Position numbers and translations under genes: made by a program. Below, piece after piece: positions 34,101 through 42,350 of a stretch of 64,000 bases of DNA. Every line of letters starts with the position of its first letter. Position 1 is the stretch's first letter. The notes below the pieces were generated by a model. It made no database searches, had not been told where the DNA came from, and saw only the letters and a program-made list of their open reading frames with translations. This DNA comes from Gemmatimonadota bacterium (GTDB lineage Bacteria > Gemmatimonadota > Gemmatimonadetes > Longimicrobiales > Gaopeijiaceae): NCBI GenBank assembly GCA_041390125.1, contig JAWKQN010000020.1, forward strand, positions 1-64,000, in the 5' to 3' direction.

Positions 34101-34291
34101 GCGCTCGCGCGGAAACGCTCGGCGTTGCCCAGACGTTGCTCGAAGGGCTCGGGACCGAGGGTCTGGTCGAGCACGGAGCCCGGCCCGTTCGGGCGAGGAT
34201 CGCGGATCAGTCGGCCTTCGATGCGGTGGGACAGCAAGCGCTCCGTCCGTCGCAGCGTGAAGAAGCGAAACAGCTCCTGGTTCGTGCTCAT
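31109..34291 (-). CDS. Large protein of unknown function, 1,060 aa (partner 2)
   Basis: This is a soluble multidomain protein with a helical region (residues 1-240), Pro/Ala/Arg-rich linkers (about 240-280 and 340-380), and then a middle module. The module runs from GEIADIENVMAREQKERSSR through a Ser/Thr/Glu-rich coiled stretch and ERFSLASEAQ. It then has HVVGIYRWVDKIYEA and NYGRRLMLDLSVPEPAAF. A coiled coil near residue 830 (YERKKREYDEAKAVAESKVQ) is followed by FYPYYWTAESRW and by AFLRAGQARVVLPVRPGFERAVHYFLKTG. Near the end is SWEVRLPTSFV before an acidic tail. I recognise this domain order from large uncharacterised bacterial proteins and know no function. It shares a four-base overlap with the upstream partner (34288-34291). 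Confidence 0.72.
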   Translation of the reverse strand: MSTNQELFRFFTLRRTERLLSHRIEGRLIRDPRPNGPGSVLDQTLGPEPFEQRLGNAERFRASARHLAPDDPLILGSDRAADVLRTHLLPGVDLADLAATIQAELPGLGPLLQSRPPQALIKDIIDLNGRLWDSLYAEIVRGSAIYTRTNHLADGIRVLHLFRLLWVVTLRGDEAWTGGAFDEYELIVDQRAARVTSDPDEPGHLPRPQPAPGSLERAGPPPAPRIGGPQGDATAPRTAAARLADVDDAFARVTDALERGDVDASSGSTRLSGPAAERLKEHPALVRYDMAEASVDDLLEGLNTDRRRYARRMVAENRRAAPARPAGRRAPARGSASTALAAPGAAASGTLAAQSVGGPLRGRFDVPLEVGEIRPPVVGDLLLVEQELRRYELGEIADIENVMAREQKERSSRTTSRTTQTSSTETEEERETTESRTVDERFSLASEAQKAASQSISLSAGVSASGKFGPMQVSATANASFSSSKSSSESTSQEFARQVTEEATERVRSAIKQSSSLTLFTENQKTALHGFDNRASDAHVVGIYRWVDKIYEARTMNYGRRLMLDLSVPEPAAFFRGLMTKSELDGAVELEEPVHPSQLHKTSFTPLGAPGPNGFQSFLDVTEDNYARLAAVYDVTDVSAPPLEKITGAKTVVYPEADTADKVTDHSDEVNELSYVWSDTSLALDPDYRLERVGVWAPKGASGGFGWYSDVLKLGTKANKFNVLTVLVANKSFYFYAEGPEDNRTITTNFNTTEDIADGELFTGNVTPAIPIQFAADFEGIVNFTVIYTAFLRDEARDAWKQRIYAAVLQGYERKKREYDEAKAVAESKVQAELEERTYQLRDSQYRAIELEEIKRGSIDILTKGTAAGYWSLSVSADGDVTIYHDEDDIQPYWTDWRSPLANGTVATFFEEAFEWENVTSTFYPYYWTAESRWRELLEGGSADPIFEAFLRAGQARVVLPVRPGFERAVHYFLKTGLVWGGGYLPLFQSADMLESYADVETQVQLDPPVQVGDSWEVRLPTSFVILQEDSVLPEFPAEGEEEDEDVPASAGVDPGAAPF

Positions 34292-36387
34292 GGCGTGCTC
34301 CCGGGGTCGTCTTTGAAGTGCCAGGAATGGCCCGCGTGCTGCGTGGGCGTGAGGATGGAGGAGGGCGCGTTCTGCACGTACTCGTCGACGCGTCGAATGC
34401 GCTCTCCGTACTCGGTCTCCACCCAGCGTCCGAGGTCCCCCAGGTCGGGGTCCTCGAAGCCTTCGAGTTGGGCCCGGATCCCGGCGATGTCGTGGAGGTT
34501 CTCGTCGAGGATCGCGAGGGCCTGCTCCGGTGCGAGCACGCGGCGTTCGATGGTGATGCTTCCGCTGGTGACCGCGTGCAGCTCCGCCAGGATCTCCGTG
34601 TCCCGCAGGACGGCTTCGAGGTTGACCAGAGCGGCATGCGCGCGTTCCAGGTCGAGCGCGCCGCTCTCCTCCAGCATCGCCCGCACCAGCGACTTCTCCG
34701 CCGGCGTCGGCTCCGGCCCCGCGACGTCCTCCTCCGGGACGGGACTCAAGCGGGGATCGACCACGAACACATCTCCGACCGCGACGCCGGAGAGACCGAA
34801 CAGACCGAAGCCCGTGCGTTGGGACCGTGTCTCGAGGAAGTCCTCGAGGGCGATGATCACGCAGGCGCGCATCAGGTTGATGCGGCGCTCCCGGGTGGGA
34901 TTGGCGGCCCACCCCCAGCGCGTGGTCTCCGGCAGGGAGAGCGCGTGGCTCAACGCGCCTTCGTGGTAGGGGAAGGGGACCAGGCCCGGACGTTCGCGCA
35001 GGTAGTACTTGGCGAAGCGCTCGAACAGGTAGTGCGCCAGGAAGGGCGTGAGCTTGGAGAGACCCGGATAGGGGCGACCCTCCAGCCATGTCTGCGGGAC
35101 GTTGTTGATGGCCCCGCCGCGCGCTTCCTCGATGAGATAGCCCTTGAACACGTCCCCCAGGTCGTACGCCGTGTTGCCGGACATGACGTCGCTTTGCGTG
35201 GTTCCGATCTCCAGGGCACCGATCCGCTTGAGCCAGAGCGCCCAGAGGGGCACCTCGAAGCCGACGATCAGGCTGTCCTGGACCGTCTTGCGGGTGACGT
35301 CGACAGCGTCCGCCCGGTTGCCTGCCGCGAGGACGGCGAGCATCCCATCCACGAGGTCGGGGTCCTCGGTGAGGATGTTGTCATCCGCGTAGCGTATCCA
35401 CGTCCGGAAGGACGAGTACTCGTATCGGACCTGTCTCCGCAGTTGGCGAAGCTGCCGCAGTGCCTCCGCCAGGGCGCTCGTGGTGGTGAAGGGAGGGGCC
35501 CCAGAGCTCGAGCCACCGGCGTCCGTGACATGCTCCTGGAAGGCCGTGGCCACGTTCTCGGACACACGGCCTACGGTCACCTGTACGACAGGACTCGTGC
35601 CTGCGTAGTCGGCCATCTTCTTCCACTTGCCACGGACGTCGACGAACTGCTGCTGCACCGAGTCCTTCACGGCGTCCGCGTACTCGGAGGACCGCACCAT
35701 CGCGACGAGGTCGTCCGCCTGCCGCTCCTGTCCCACCAGGGCCTCGATCTGGGGACGGAGGCGCTCCTCCTGCTTTCGCACCATCTCGTCGTACTTCAAG
35801 CGACTGGGAGGGGCGAACATCCCCAGGTCCAGGTCGGTCAGCCCCAGGTCGCCGGCCCGCGTCCTGCCTTCCTGCAGGTTGGCGAAGGCACGATCCATGA
35901 CCAGGAGCTGCTCCATCCCGGCGCGCTTGTCGCGCAGCGCGTCGCGGAAGGCCTGCGCCTTGAGCGTCGCGCGCGCGTGGGCACCGAAGGCCAGCGCGGA
36001 CACGAGACCCGTGGCGGCGCCTGCGATCACCGTCGGGGCGACGACCACGGCGACCTCGACCGCCAACATGAGCGCCAGGTCGATCAGGAAGTCGCTGACG
36101 GTCTGGCTCGCTCCGCCCTCGATCGCGTCCAGGCGGTCTTCGATGGTGGCCAGCCGGACATCCTGCATGTTCTGGGCGGCCAGGGTCGCGCACTCGGCAA
36201 TGAAGTCGTAGAGCTCGAGCTCGGCCTGCTCCATCTGGTCGATGCGCCGTTCGAAGAACTCCCGGAGCATCGGGATCTGGCGGCCGGCCGGAGCGGCATC
36301 GATGGCCGCGAGCACCAGCCGGAAGTGCTCGCGCGCGTCGGCGATCAGACGCTGGTCGGCGCTCTCCTGGGAATCGGGGGGCGGCAT
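34288..36387 (-). CDS. Large helical protein with hydrophobic hairpin, 699 aa (partner 1)
   Basis: The start is at 36387 (MPPPDSQESADQ). Residues 10-95 are amphipathic helices, and residues 98-135 form a long hydrophobic, glycine-rich stretch (LIDLALMLAVEVAVVVAPTV, IAGAATGLVSALAFG) that could insert into a membrane as a hairpin. The remaining 560 residues are mostly helical with a recurring aromatic, charged pattern (FERFAKYYLRERPGLVPFPYHEGAL). It has no signal peptide, catalytic motif or family I can name. The stop codon overlaps the start of the 1,060-aa gene, so expression is coupled and the two proteins probably act together. A pore-forming or injected effector role is possible but unsupported. 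Confidence 0.7.
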   Translation of the reverse strand: MPPPDSQESADQRLIADAREHFRLVLAAIDAAPAGRQIPMLREFFERRIDQMEQAELELYDFIAECATLAAQNMQDVRLATIEDRLDAIEGGASQTVSDFLIDLALMLAVEVAVVVAPTVIAGAATGLVSALAFGAHARATLKAQAFRDALRDKRAGMEQLLVMDRAFANLQEGRTRAGDLGLTDLDLGMFAPPSRLKYDEMVRKQEERLRPQIEALVGQERQADDLVAMVRSSEYADAVKDSVQQQFVDVRGKWKKMADYAGTSPVVQVTVGRVSENVATAFQEHVTDAGGSSSGAPPFTTTSALAEALRQLRQLRRQVRYEYSSFRTWIRYADDNILTEDPDLVDGMLAVLAAGNRADAVDVTRKTVQDSLIVGFEVPLWALWLKRIGALEIGTTQSDVMSGNTAYDLGDVFKGYLIEEARGGAINNVPQTWLEGRPYPGLSKLTPFLAHYLFERFAKYYLRERPGLVPFPYHEGALSHALSLPETTRWGWAANPTRERRINLMRACVIIALEDFLETRSQRTGFGLFGLSGVAVGDVFVVDPRLSPVPEEDVAGPEPTPAEKSLVRAMLEESGALDLERAHAALVNLEAVLRDTEILAELHAVTSGSITIERRVLAPEQALAILDENLHDIAGIRAQLEGFEDPDLGDLGRWVETEYGERIRRVDEYVQNAPSSILTPTQHAGHSWHFKDDPGSTP

Positions 36388-36653
36388 GGGCGTCACCTCG
36401 ATGGAGTCCCTTGGGGGGGCTGGAGTCGATGGCGACGTTTGCGCGGAAGAGTGGACATCGCCGCTGCGGCGCTCAGCGCGCACGGCGTTGTCCGGCGTGC
36501 CGGCGGAGCCAGGACCCCGTATCCTGGAGGGGCGCGGGATCAGCCTCCGGGTTTCCGTCGGTCGGAACGGAGGCCTCCCCACCTCGGCGTGGCCACGCGA
36601 ACCGGCCGGTGCACGCAGCGGTGCGATGCGGACCCCACGAACCGGACGCCACC

Positions 36654-37070
36654 ATGCCCAGGAAGGTCCGCCCCCTCTCCGCCGACCTCGTGATGCGCTT
36701 CCCCGGCGCGCAACGCCGGGATCCCGCCGTCGAGCACTGGCTGAACCTGCACGCCGACGTGCTCGGTGACCTGGCGCGGGAGTGGTTCGAGGTGGCGCGG
36801 GCCTGTGGGGACGACGTCCGCGAGCTCATCCACGACGGCCGCCCCACCGCGTGCGTGCACGACGCGGCGTTCGTCTATGTGGACGCGTACACGGCGCACG
36901 TCAACGTGGGCTTCTTCCGGGGAACCGACCTCCCCGATCCGGAGGGGCTCCTGCAGGGTACCGGGAGGTTCATGAAGCACGTGAAGCTCAAGCCGGATGA
37001 GGACGTGGACCGTGCGGCGCTGCGCGCCCTGATCCAGGCGGCCTACGCGGACATGCGCCGGCGGGTCTGA
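36654..37070 (+). CDS. DUF1801 domain protein
   Basis: This 138-aa protein of the DUF1801 family is divergent from the large-protein operon. Marks are LIHDGRPTACVHDAAFVYVDAYTAHVNVGFFRGTDLPDPEGLLQGTGRFMKHVKLKPDEDVD and the closing LRALIQAAYADMR. The ATG at 36654 precedes PRKVRPLSADLVMRFPG. There is no known biochemical role. Confidence 0.8.
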   Translation: MPRKVRPLSADLVMRFPGAQRRDPAVEHWLNLHADVLGDLAREWFEVARACGDDVRELIHDGRPTACVHDAAFVYVDAYTAHVNVGFFRGTDLPDPEGLLQGTGRFMKHVKLKPDEDVDRAALRALIQAAYADMRRRV

Positions 37071-37174
37071 CGGCCCTGCCCCCGGCGCGAAGCCGCCTCC
37101 CCGACGCCCGCCGGACCGGCACGCCCACCGCTCGGCCCAGCACGCCCACCTGCTCCCGACACCGGAGGCCTTCG

Positions 37175-37843
37175 ATGCCCGACCAGGATCTCTTCGCCCA
37201 GGTGGACGCCTACGTCGAAGGGCTGTACGGCGGGGACGATCCCGTGCTGGCCGCGGTGGAGGCCTCCCTGGTGGAGGCCGACATGCCGCCGATCAGCGTC
37301 TCGCCTGTCCACGGTCGCTTCCTGCACCTGCTGGTCCGGCTGCGGGGTGCGGCCCGGATCCTGGAGCTCGGCACGCTGGGCGGCTACAGCACCGTCTGGA
37401 TGGCCCGCGCGCTTCCTCGTGGAGGCCGGTTGATCACCATCGAGTCCGACCCGAAGCACCAGACGGTGGCGCAGCGCAACCTCGACCGCGCGGGCGTGGC
37501 GCCGCTGGTGCAGATCCGCAGTGGACGCGCCCTGGACGTGTTGCCCCAGTTGCGGGACGAGGGCGTGGCCCCCTTCGACCTCATCTTCATCGACGCGGAC
37601 AAGGAGCCGCTGGCAGAGTACTTCCAGTGGGCGCTGCGGCTCTCTCGGCCCGGCACGCTGATCGTCACCGACAACGTGATCCGGGAGGGCCGCGTGCTGG
37701 ATCCCGACCACGAGGATGCGGCGGTGCAGGGGGTGCGCCGCTTCAACGCAGCCCTGGCCCAGACGCCGGGGGTGACGTCCACCATCCTCCAGACCGTAGG
37801 GCGCAAGAGTCACGACGGCATCGCGCTGGCGCTGGTGGAGTAG
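37175..37843 (+). CDS. O-methyltransferase family 3 (SAM-dependent)
   Basis: This 222-aa enzyme is of the caffeoyl-CoA or catechol O-methyltransferase type. The SAM site ILELGTLGGYSTVWMARALP (residues 62-81), acidic residue LITIESDPKH, metal-contact region FDLIFIDADKEPLAEYFQWAL and VTDNVIREGRVLDP agree with a divalent-metal-dependent family 3 O-methyltransferase. The substrate is unknown. The stop codon is one base before the ATG of the next gene, so both are cotranscribed. Confidence 0.88.
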   Translation: MPDQDLFAQVDAYVEGLYGGDDPVLAAVEASLVEADMPPISVSPVHGRFLHLLVRLRGAARILELGTLGGYSTVWMARALPRGGRLITIESDPKHQTVAQRNLDRAGVAPLVQIRSGRALDVLPQLRDEGVAPFDLIFIDADKEPLAEYFQWALRLSRPGTLIVTDNVIREGRVLDPDHEDAAVQGVRRFNAALAQTPGVTSTILQTVGRKSHDGIALALVE

Positions 37844-37844
37844 C

Positions 37845-39023
37845 ATGCGCGCGCCCGCGCTCCTGCCGTGCGTGCTCGCAGTGGTCGCCTGTGGCGGTGC
37901 GCCGGACGCGCCGAGCGCCGCGGGCGCGGAGTGGACCGTGGACCCGGAGCCGGTCGTGACCCTCGGGGGAGCCGACGAGCGGCCGGAGCAGATCGTGCAC
38001 GAGGTGGTGGGCGCCACGCGTCTGGACGACGGCCGCATCGTCGTGGCCCTGCAAGGCGCCTCCGAGGTGAAGATCTTCGGCCCGGACGGCGCGCATCTCC
38101 GTACGGTGGGGGGACCAGGCGGGGGGCCGGGCGAGTTCTCGGGCATCCACGCGCTGGCACGGCTCCCCGCGGATACGCTGCTGGTGCTGTCGGAACGGCC
38201 GGGGCTCACGTTGCTGTCCGCGGACGGCGATCATGTCCGCTCGCTGCGGACGTCCCTCTGGGGTCGGGATCGCCATCCCTGTCGTATGGCAATCGGTCGC
38301 TGGGACGCCCTGCCCGACGGCCGCTGGGTCACCGTGCTGGAGGACAACCCCGGCCAGCCGGGCTGCACGCCGCTGACCGCCGGGATCCAGCGCCCGAGCG
38401 GCCTGCTGGAGCTGCAGGATGCGGTTCGCGGCCGCTACGACACGCTCGCCGTGATGCCGGGTGCGGAACGCAACGCGCCGATGTGGCGGGTCTACGGCGC
38501 CGACCTGGTCTGGGCCGCGGCGGAGGACCGCCTCTACGTGGCGGATTCCCGGTCGGAACGGATCGCATCCCTCTCGCTGGACGGGGACACGCTGGCCTGG
38601 CTTCCCACGCCGTTCGCGGAGGTGCAGGTCCCACCCGAGGCCACGCGCGTCCGGCAGCGTCCGTCCCTTCCCATGCCGCCGGGCTATCGGCCTCCGATCC
38701 CGATGGACCCGCCCTACGACTACCCGAGCCACTACCCCCGGCTCGGACGGTTGCTGGTCGATCGAACGGGGGCCCTGTGGGTCATGGCCTATCCGGCGGT
38801 GCAGGACCCCGTGTACTCCTGGCGCTTCTCCGCCGTCCGCGGTTTCGAGGTCGAAGAAGGCGGAGCGCGCTGGCGGGTGCTGGACCCCACCGGTCGTCCG
38901 CTCGCGACGGTCCGGACCCCGCCGGGCGTCTTTCCCCTCGAGATCGGGTCCGACTACGTCCTGGGCCTGACGAAGGATGCCTACGACGTGGAGGCGGTCG
39001 TGCTCCACCGGCTGGTGCGGTAG
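37845..39023 (+). CDS. 6-bladed beta-propeller lipoprotein
   Basis: This 392-aa secreted protein has a lipoprotein signal (LLPCVLAVVAC, cysteine about 16) and the propeller phrases ATRLDDGRIVVALQGASEVKIFGPDG, GGPGGGPGEF, LPADTLLVLSERPGLTLLSADGD, and a late YPAVQDPVYSWRF blade. It starts one base after the O-methyltransferase stop and is probably cotranscribed. As for its paralogues at 18825 and 24739, the ligand is unknown. Confidence 0.83.
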   Translation: MRAPALLPCVLAVVACGGAPDAPSAAGAEWTVDPEPVVTLGGADERPEQIVHEVVGATRLDDGRIVVALQGASEVKIFGPDGAHLRTVGGPGGGPGEFSGIHALARLPADTLLVLSERPGLTLLSADGDHVRSLRTSLWGRDRHPCRMAIGRWDALPDGRWVTVLEDNPGQPGCTPLTAGIQRPSGLLELQDAVRGRYDTLAVMPGAERNAPMWRVYGADLVWAAAEDRLYVADSRSERIASLSLDGDTLAWLPTPFAEVQVPPEATRVRQRPSLPMPPGYRPPIPMDPPYDYPSHYPRLGRLLVDRTGALWVMAYPAVQDPVYSWRFSAVRGFEVEEGGARWRVLDPTGRPLATVRTPPGVFPLEIGSDYVLGLTKDAYDVEAVVLHRLVR

Positions 39024-39092
39024 AATGGAGCCGACGGTGGGCCCGGACCGCCTGGGTCGGGGACCCCCGGGACACGTAGCACGGGAAAGCAC

Positions 39093-39518
39093 ATGGCCGA
39101 GAACAAGACGGTCGAGACGGATGCGAGTGTGGACGCCTTCCTCGACTCGGTGCCGCACGAAGGCCGGCGCGAGGATGCCCGCGCCCTGCGGGCGCTGATG
39201 GAGCGGGTGACGGGCGCCCCCGCGCGCATGTGGGGACCCTCGATCGTGGGGTTCGGGAAGTACCACTACCGCTACGAGTCCGGACGCGAGGGCGAGATGC
39301 TCCGGGTCGGATTCAGCCCGCGCAGCAGCAACCTCGCGCTCTACCTGACCTCCAAGGACGAGGACTCCGCCCGCATCGTGGCGCGCCTGGGAAAGCACAA
39401 GGCCGGCGCGTCCTGCCTCTACGTGAATCGTCTGGCGGATGTGGATTCCGACGCGCTCGAGGCCCTGATCGCCCACTCCTGGACCCTGGCCGCGGAGCGC
39501 TACGGCGCGCAGGCGTGA
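39093..39518 (+). CDS. DUF1801 domain protein
   Basis: This 141-aa protein has a near-complete DUF1801 signature: VDAFLDSVPHEGRREDARALRALMERVTGAPARMWGPSIVGFGKYHYRYESGREGEMLRVGFSPRSSNLALYL and HKAGASCLYVNRLADVDSDALEALIAHSW. The WGPSIVGFGKYHYRY block is the family hallmark. It is the third DUF1801 gene in the window. Cytoplasmic. No known function. Confidence 0.86.
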   Translation: MAENKTVETDASVDAFLDSVPHEGRREDARALRALMERVTGAPARMWGPSIVGFGKYHYRYESGREGEMLRVGFSPRSSNLALYLTSKDEDSARIVARLGKHKAGASCLYVNRLADVDSDALEALIAHSWTLAAERYGAQA

Positions 39519-39544
39519 CCGCCCTCCCGCGCTCCGGTCCTTCC

Positions 39545-40021
39545 ATGCGGTTCAATCCCGCCGTCTACGATCTGTGGGTCTTCCGCCGGGAAGGCCCGCA
39601 GGTCCGGTTCCTCGTGTTGCGCACCTCGGAGGAGAAGGCCGCGCGCCACTTCAACGGGGGCCGTTTCTGGCAGGTGCCCAGTGGAGTGTTCGAGGGGGAC
39701 GAGTCGGTCCCGGAGGCCGTGGACCGTCATCTGACTCGATTGGGACTGGTCGCGGCTGCGGTCTGGGCCGGCGAGCACACCTACACCATCTACAACCGCC
39801 GCTTCCACGAAATCCAGGTCATCAGCGTCTACGGGGTCGAGGTCTCGGGCGCGGAGAGCGCGCTGCGTCTCGATCCGGTGGAGCACTCGGAGCATGCCTG
39901 GCTCGGTTTCGAGGACGCGCTGTCTCGTGTGCACTACCGCGGCTTGAAGGACGGGCTGCGCTCGGTCCAGGAATACATCACCGGTGTGCCGGAACCGGCT
40001 CCCGAGCTGCGCTTGCGTTGA
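39545..40021 (+). CDS. NUDIX-like hydrolase
   Basis: This 158-aa protein opens with FNPAVYDLWVFRREGPQVRFLVLRTS and GGRFWQVPSGVFEGDESVPEAVDRHLTRLGL, a NUDIX fold strand-loop-helix. The box (GVFEGDESVPEAVDRHLTRLG) departs from the strict GX5EX7REUXEEXGU, so activity is uncertain. It may be a NUDIX-like regulator or phosphatase with altered residues. A longer start (GTG 39515) would overlap the DUF1801 stop. 39545 gives the usual N-terminus. Confidence 0.65.
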   Translation: MRFNPAVYDLWVFRREGPQVRFLVLRTSEEKAARHFNGGRFWQVPSGVFEGDESVPEAVDRHLTRLGLVAAAVWAGEHTYTIYNRRFHEIQVISVYGVEVSGAESALRLDPVEHSEHAWLGFEDALSRVHYRGLKDGLRSVQEYITGVPEPAPELRLR

Positions 40022-40054
40022 ACATCCGATCCGCAACTTCCGAAGGAGGATGAC

Positions 40055-40399
40055 GTGCAGGTCTGGTATCTCGAGTTCGTGACCGCCGACGTGGATGGGG
40101 TGTGCGCTGCCTACGAGGGCGCTGCGGGTGTGGTCTTCGGCGAACCCGTCCCCGAGCTGGGGCAGGCGCGCACGGCGCCGCTCGCGGGCGGAGGTCAGGT
40201 GGGCGTGCGGGCACCGATGCGGAAGGACGAAGCGCCGGTGGTACGGCCGTACTGGCTGGTGGACGACATCCGGGCCGCGGTCTCCGCCGTGGTCGCCGCT
40301 GGCGGCACGGTGGCGGTGCCGCCCATGGAGATCCCGGGACGCGGAACGTTCGCCATCTACCTCCTGGGTGGGAACGACCACGGCCTGTGGCAGAGGTAG
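40055..40399 (+). CDS. VOC-family (glyoxalase-like) protein
   Basis: This 114-aa protein comprises the beta-alpha-beta modules QVWYLEFVTADVDGVCAAYEGAAG and VVRPYWLVDDIRAAVSAVVAAGGTVAVPPMEI plus GRGTFAIYLLGGNDHGLWQR. It has a GTG start at 40055 with an aaggagg ribosome site. Cytoplasmic. Substrate unknown. Confidence 0.8.
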   Translation: MQVWYLEFVTADVDGVCAAYEGAAGVVFGEPVPELGQARTAPLAGGGQVGVRAPMRKDEAPVVRPYWLVDDIRAAVSAVVAAGGTVAVPPMEIPGRGTFAIYLLGGNDHGLWQR

Positions 40400-40476
40400 C
40401 GTGCCGGGGTTGCTGCGCGCGGGTCCGTCCGGGGGCCTGGCGTCGGCGTGCGGTGTCGTGACCGGCGCATGACGCG

Positions 40477-41493
40477 GTGAAGCGTCTGCCGCTCGGGCGG
40501 GAGCAGATCCTGCGCTACCGTCGCCGGGCGGGAGCGCTGGATCAGCGTCTGTCGTCCGGCGCGGCGTCGATCGCGCGGGCGGCACGAGCGGGGCTCCAGG
40601 ACAGCATGCCGCGGGCGGCGCTGCTCTCGCTGCACGCCCGCGTGGAGGGCACCCCGCCCGACGCGCTCGCCGATCCCGCGCTGGTGCAGGTCTGGGGACC
40701 GCGCTACAGCGCGTTCGCGGTCCCCGCGCGGGATCACGCCCTCTTCACGCTGGGACGCATGCCGGATACGCCGGCGAAGCGGCGGGAGTTCGAGCGGATG
40801 GCCGCGCGCCTGGACGCGTTGCTGGACGGGGGTGAGATGGAGGCCGACGCGGCCGAGCGCGCGCTGGGCGCGGGCCGCAACCGCCTGCGATACGCCACAC
40901 TCACGGGACGGCTCCTCATCCGCTGGGACGGTGCACGGCAGCCGACCGTGCGCGTGGTGCCGCCCCCGGCGCTCGATCCGTTCGAGGCACGTCTGGAGCT
41001 GGCGCGTCGGCATCTACACGTGTTCGGTCCCACGACGCAGACCGCCTTCGCCCGCTGGGGCGGCGTCGGAGCACGAGAGGCGCGTGCCGCCTATCAGGCG
41101 CTGTTGCCCGAGCTCGTTCCCGTGCGCACCCCGATCGGCGACGCCTGGATCCTCGCTGGCGACGCAGCGGAGCTGAGCGCGCCGCCCGGACCCGAGGCGC
41201 CGGCCCGGCTGCTCCCCAGCGGCGACGCGTACACCCTCCTGCAGGACGACGAACGCGCGCTCCTCGTCCCTGACGCCACGCGCCGTGCGACGCTGTGGAC
41301 GCCTCGCGTCTGGCCGGGCGCGGTGCTCGTCGAGGGTGAGGTGGTGGGGGTGTGGCGGCGCGCGGGTGGAGTGGTCTCGGTCGAGCCCTGGCAGCGCCTG
41401 TCCGGCCCGCAGCGCGACGTCGTCGAGGCCGAAGCGGCCACCCTGCCGCTGCCGGGCTTGAACGGCGGGATCACCGTGCGCTGGGAGGGCTGA
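40477..41493 (+). CDS. Winged-helix DNA-binding-domain (AlkZ-like) protein
   Basis: This 338-aa protein belongs to the HTH_42 (YcaQ/AlkZ-like) winged-helix family, whose characterised members are DNA glycosylases. Visible signatures are LGREQILRYRRRAGALDQR, LSLHARVEGTPPDAL, VQVWGPRYSAFAVPARDHALFTLGR, and YATLTGRLLIRWDGARQPTVRVV. In the C-terminal half FARWGGVGAREARAAYQALLPEL and the PSGDAYTLLQ segment appear. The catalytic QxQ or QxD motif of AlkZ is not obvious, so glycosylase activity is uncertain. Confidence 0.72.
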   Translation: MKRLPLGREQILRYRRRAGALDQRLSSGAASIARAARAGLQDSMPRAALLSLHARVEGTPPDALADPALVQVWGPRYSAFAVPARDHALFTLGRMPDTPAKRREFERMAARLDALLDGGEMEADAAERALGAGRNRLRYATLTGRLLIRWDGARQPTVRVVPPPALDPFEARLELARRHLHVFGPTTQTAFARWGGVGAREARAAYQALLPELVPVRTPIGDAWILAGDAAELSAPPGPEAPARLLPSGDAYTLLQDDERALLVPDATRRATLWTPRVWPGAVLVEGEVVGVWRRAGGVVSVEPWQRLSGPQRDVVEAEAATLPLPGLNGGITVRWEG

Positions 41494-41544
41494 GCCGCAG
41501 GGCGTTCGCAACCGCACGCGCTTCGGAGGCACGCCCCCCTGCGT

Positions 41545-41943
41545 CTATCGTTCCAGCCGCACGGTGAGCAGCATCGCACCCGCCTCCACCGCGCGAACGG
41601 AGTGCGGAACACCGGGATCGAGGATCAGCACGTCTCCCGACATCATGTCGTGATCGATCTCCTCCGCGTGCAGGACGAACCGCCCCTCCAGCACCTGGAT
41701 GAGCACCAGACCAGGCGCGGTGTGCCGATCGAGGTGGCCGTCGGGCTCGAACGCGAAGACGACCTGCGTCAGCCCGTCCCTGTGGAAGGTCGTGGTCTGG
41801 CGATGGCCGTTGCGGGCCGGCCGGTCGCTGGCGCGGAGCGTCTCGAGCGCCTCGGACAGGGAGTAGCGGAACGCGGGCCCGCTGAAACGCGCGGGGAAGG
41901 AGCGTCCGTCCTCCGGCCCCGGCGCACGAGGTGTCCCGCTCAT
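41545..41943 (-). CDS. Cupin-domain protein of the NO-type operon
   Basis: This 132-aa protein has a cupin barrel: RNGHRQTTTFHRDGLTQVVFAFEPDGHLDRHTAPGLVLIQVLEGRFVLHAEEID and GDVLILDPGVPHSVRAVEAGAMLLTVRLER. The H-x-H...GxVLIQVLxG...PGxPHSV pattern is the two cupin motifs. A metal site is plausible. Its ATG overlaps the stop of the haemoglobin gene by four bases (41940-41943). It is the third gene of the regulator/haemoglobin/cupin operon and may bind nitric-oxide-derived or redox ligands. Confidence 0.84.
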   Translation of the reverse strand: MSGTPRAPGPEDGRSFPARFSGPAFRYSLSEALETLRASDRPARNGHRQTTTFHRDGLTQVVFAFEPDGHLDRHTAPGLVLIQVLEGRFVLHAEEIDHDMMSGDVLILDPGVPHSVRAVEAGAMLLTVRLER

Positions 41944-42350
41944 GGCGTGCCCACCCGGGAGCGCGGCGCACCCCACTCGTGTTCGTGCGCGCCCGGGAAG
42001 GCGGCGCGCTCCAGCGGAATGCGCATGCGTTGCGCCCGACCCACCACGTCGGCCGCCACGTGCGGGGGGAGCAACGCGGTGGCCGTGCGGTGGAACAGGT
42101 CGAGCCAGCGATCGAAGTGCTCGGGCTGCAAGCCCGGCAGGCCGACGTGCGCCGCAGCGGGATTGCCGGTGAAGCGACGGCTGGCCAGCAGCACGCTCGA
42201 CCAGAAGTCGCACATCTTCTCCAGGTGCGGCTCCCAGCGCCCGCTCAGACGCGCCTCGAACACCGGACCCAGCGTGGGATCCTCCCGGATCGCCCCGTAG
42301 AACGAGAAGACGAGCGCGCGGATCTGCGCCTCAGTGATGCGGTCCGACAC
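41940..42350 (-). CDS. Group III truncated haemoglobin
   Basis: This 136-aa heme protein is of the truncated haemoglobin group III type: ITEAQIRALVFSFYGAIREDPTLGPVFEARL, WEPHLEKMCDFWSSVLLASRRFTGNPAAAHVGLPGLQPEHFDRWLDLFHRTA. The heme ligand is the F-helix histidine in AAHVGLP or PEHF. It starts with GTG at 42350, overlapping the regulator gene by about 20 bases, and its stop overlaps the cupin start. In this operon it probably detoxifies nitric oxide. Confidence 0.88.
   Translation of the reverse strand: MSDRITEAQIRALVFSFYGAIREDPTLGPVFEARLSGRWEPHLEKMCDFWSSVLLASRRFTGNPAAAHVGLPGLQPEHFDRWLDLFHRTATALLPPHVAADVVGRAQRMRIPLERAAFPGAHEHEWGAPRSRVGTP

Noticed and set aside
31619..36693. Long plus-strand frames opposite the giant-protein operon (31619-34969 and 34318-36693)
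   Set aside because: They are antisense to well-supported minus-strand genes, have no family resemblance and reflect the GC bias of codon positions.
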